DNA from: Christiangramia lutea
GTDB lineage: Bacteria > Bacteroidota > Bacteroidia > Flavobacteriales > Flavobacteriaceae
Direction: 5' to 3'
Assembly (NCBI RefSeq): GCF_022489035.1
Contig: NZ_JAKVTV010000001.1
Location: 620,001 to 684,000, forward strand
DNA: 64,000 bases
Part shown: piece by piece, positions 62,635 through 64,000 of the stretch
Layout of the letters: each line of letters starts with the position of its first letter
How positions within the stretch are numbered: position 1 is the stretch's first letter
Notes under the pieces: model-generated
What the model saw: the letters and a program-made list of their open reading frames with translations, nothing else
The model's database searches: none
What the model was told of the DNA's origin: nothing
Program-made: the position numbers and the translations under genes

Positions 62635-63959
62635 ACCGTATCGATACTCAGTTTTATTTGCTTAATTCGTTTATCGTCGATCACTTCAATTTTAAAGGAA
62701 TAATTCAGGAAAATGATCACATCGTTCTTCTTGGGGAAGCCTCCAGATATCTCCAATAGAAAGCCGGCCATCGTGTCTGCTTCACCCTTCTGATCTTCAA
62801 ACACGGTTGGGTCTTCAATTTTAGCGATCTTATAAAAATCCTTTAGCGGAGTTTTTCCTTCAAAGACAAAATTATTTTCATCCAGCTTGGAATAGATCAG
62901 GTCCTCATCATCAAATTCGTCACTGATGTCACCAACGATCTCTTCGATAATATCTTCAAGTGAAATGAGTCCGCTGGTTCCTCCATATTCATCTACAACG
63001 ATGGCAAGGTGGTTTTTCTTATCCTTGAATTCGTTGAGCAGATCATCAAGCTTTTTATTTTCGGGTACAAAATAAGGTTCTCTTAAAAGACTCGTCCACT
63101 CAAATTTCTTTTCATTTAGATACGGCAAAAGATCCTTGATGTAAAGAATACCGATCACGTTATCCACATTTTCCCGAAAAACCGGGATTCTGGAATATCC
63201 ATTTTCAATAATTTCAGGGAATATCTCTAAAAATGAACTTTCTTCATTTAAAGCAAAAATATCCATTCTTGGCCGCATGACCTGTTTAGTATCTGTATTC
63301 CCAAAACTAACAATACCCTGCAGAATTCTTTGCTCTTCCCTGGTAGTATCTTCCTCGCTGGTAAGTTCGAGTGCCTGGGATAAGTGGTCAACGCTAATGA
63401 ATGAACGCTGTTTCCCAAGTTTTTCATGAAAATAAAGGGTCACTGCTCGCATAGGAGTACTTAAAGGAGAGAACAGGCTATCAAGGAAATTAATTGGATA
63501 GGCCATGAAATTCGAAAACTGTACCTTATTCCTGCTCGCATAAACCTTAGGTAGTATCTCTCCAAACAATAAGATGAGGAAAGTCACCAATCCCACTTCA
63601 AAAAGAAAACGCAGATCTATTCCATAAAATTCTGTGTTCACATCTGCAAAAAGATCATCGGCCAGATTATCAAAAAGCAGCACAATAGCAATGTTAATAA
63701 AGTTATTCGCCACCAGAATGGTAGCCAGAAGCTTTTTTGGCTTCTCCAGCAGATTGATTACGATATTCTGGGTTTTAGACCTTTTTCCATCTTCGGTAAT
63801 AAAATTAGCCGGAGTGAGGGAAAAGAATGCCACCTCTGCTCCAGAAATTAGAGCAGAACAAAGCAATAGCACGAATAAAAATATCAAGCTGATAAGATGG
63901 GTAATTCCCATTGTGGTCCACAACAAAAGCAAACTGGGAGGTTCCGAATCCAAAGACAA
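62631..63959 (-). CDS. gldE: Gliding-associated protein GldE (CNNM/CBS membrane protein)
   Basis: The protein is about 442 residues with a TTG start (63959 or 63953). An N-terminal CNNM membrane domain (about 15-200: SALISGAEVAFFSLTPANF, FGEILPKVYASRN) is followed by a CBS pair (about 215-345: VMRPRMDIFALNEES, HLAIVVDEYGGTSGLISLEDIIEEIVGDISDE) and a CorC/HlyC C-terminal domain (about 355-440). GldE works with GldD; the family is linked to magnesium transport. It lies between ssb and gldD, the order found in other Flavobacteria. Confidence 0.92.
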   Translation of the reverse strand: MSLDSEPPSLLLLWTTMGITHLISLIFLFVLLLCSALISGAEVAFFSLTPANFITEDGKRSKTQNIVINLLEKPKKLLATILVANNFINIAIVLLFDNLADDLFADVNTEFYGIDLRFLFEVGLVTFLILLFGEILPKVYASRNKVQFSNFMAYPINFLDSLFSPLSTPMRAVTLYFHEKLGKQRSFISVDHLSQALELTSEEDTTREEQRILQGIVSFGNTDTKQVMRPRMDIFALNEESSFLEIFPEIIENGYSRIPVFRENVDNVIGILYIKDLLPYLNEKKFEWTSLLREPYFVPENKKLDDLLNEFKDKKNHLAIVVDEYGGTSGLISLEDIIEEIVGDISDEFDDEDLIYSKLDENNFVFEGKTPLKDFYKIAKIEDPTVFEDQKGEADTMAGFLLEISGGFPKKNDVIIFLNYSFKIEVIDDKRIKQIKLSIDTV

Positions 63960-63974
63960 AGATTTTAGTTAAAC

Positions 63975-64000
63975 TTAGAATGGCAAATCATCTTCCTCTT
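63975..64000 (-). CDS. ssb: Single-stranded DNA-binding protein, last codons only
   Basis: The final 26 bases on the minus strand read EEDDLPF followed by TAA at 63977-63975. This acidic DDLPF tip is the SSB C-terminal protein-interaction tail. Its position directly upstream of gldE matches the ssb-gldE-gldD order of Flavobacteria. The rest of the gene lies beyond the window. Confidence 0.75.

Overview
The window is AT-rich chromosomal DNA of a Bacteroidota member, almost certainly a marine-type Flavobacteriaceae bacterium. A Gramella/Christiangramia-like genome is my best guess, from recollection of gene content rather than a search. The evidence is the gliding genes gldE-gldD next to ssb, a SusC/SusD pair, many lipoproteins with short Bacteroidetes signal peptides, a mevalonate pathway, and promoters of the Bacteroidetes type TTTG-N19-TAnnTTTG (clear copies before rplU and miaB).

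Layout. 1-3.9 kb: small minus-strand lipoprotein, TPR and beta-barrel genes of unknown role. 4.1-8.5 kb: a fructose/fructan locus (MFS sugar porter, GH32 lipoprotein, GNAT, PfkB-type kinase). 8.8-13 kb: membrane proteins (TerC, DUF421) around a three-gene cassette of YqcI/YcgG (predicted haem N-oxygenase), PaiB-like and DUF1989 proteins. 13-19.8 kb: glycerophosphodiesterase, BaiN-like flavoprotein, TspO, then mevalonate diphosphate decarboxylase, mevalonate kinase, a UbiA-type prenyltransferase and a pseudouridine synthase. 20-23.3 kb: a polyamine operon (arginine decarboxylase, agmatinase, deoxyhypusine-synthase-like protein). 24.2-26 kb: an unusual fusion of an XRE DNA-binding domain, a membrane domain and a serine hydrolase, preceded by a perfect inverted repeat.

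26-40.1 kb is the most distinctive part. An eight-gene minus-strand operon (40.1 down to 34.3 kb) encodes a CMD/AhpD-like protein, an ArsS-type radical SAM protein, rhodanese, CofC-like transferase, purine nucleoside phosphorylase, ArsM-like methyltransferase, DUF547 lipoprotein and a GT2. Together these look like an arsenosugar biosynthesis operon. Downstream on the same strand lie a flavoprotein, a polyferredoxin membrane protein and three lipid-linked-type glycosyltransferases that could extend the product into a glycolipid. This block is interrupted by a REP-associated tyrosine transposase gene bracketed by 33-nt palindromes. Two more copies of the same palindrome sit elsewhere in the window (23.3 and 42.3 kb), and base pairing is kept by compensatory changes.

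40.6-49 kb: AraC-type regulator, SRPBCC protein, groES-groEL, and a miaB - sigma-54 activator - lptE - TPR - secG operon. 49-57.6 kb: LVIVD lipoprotein, a decayed type-B carboxylesterase, a TIGR03643-type protein, rplU-rpmA, a DUF4199 protein, an M16 peptidase pair and a DMT exporter. 57.7-64 kb: an orphan SusC/SusD pair, gldD, gldE and the last codons of ssb. No tRNA, rRNA or CRISPR array was seen.
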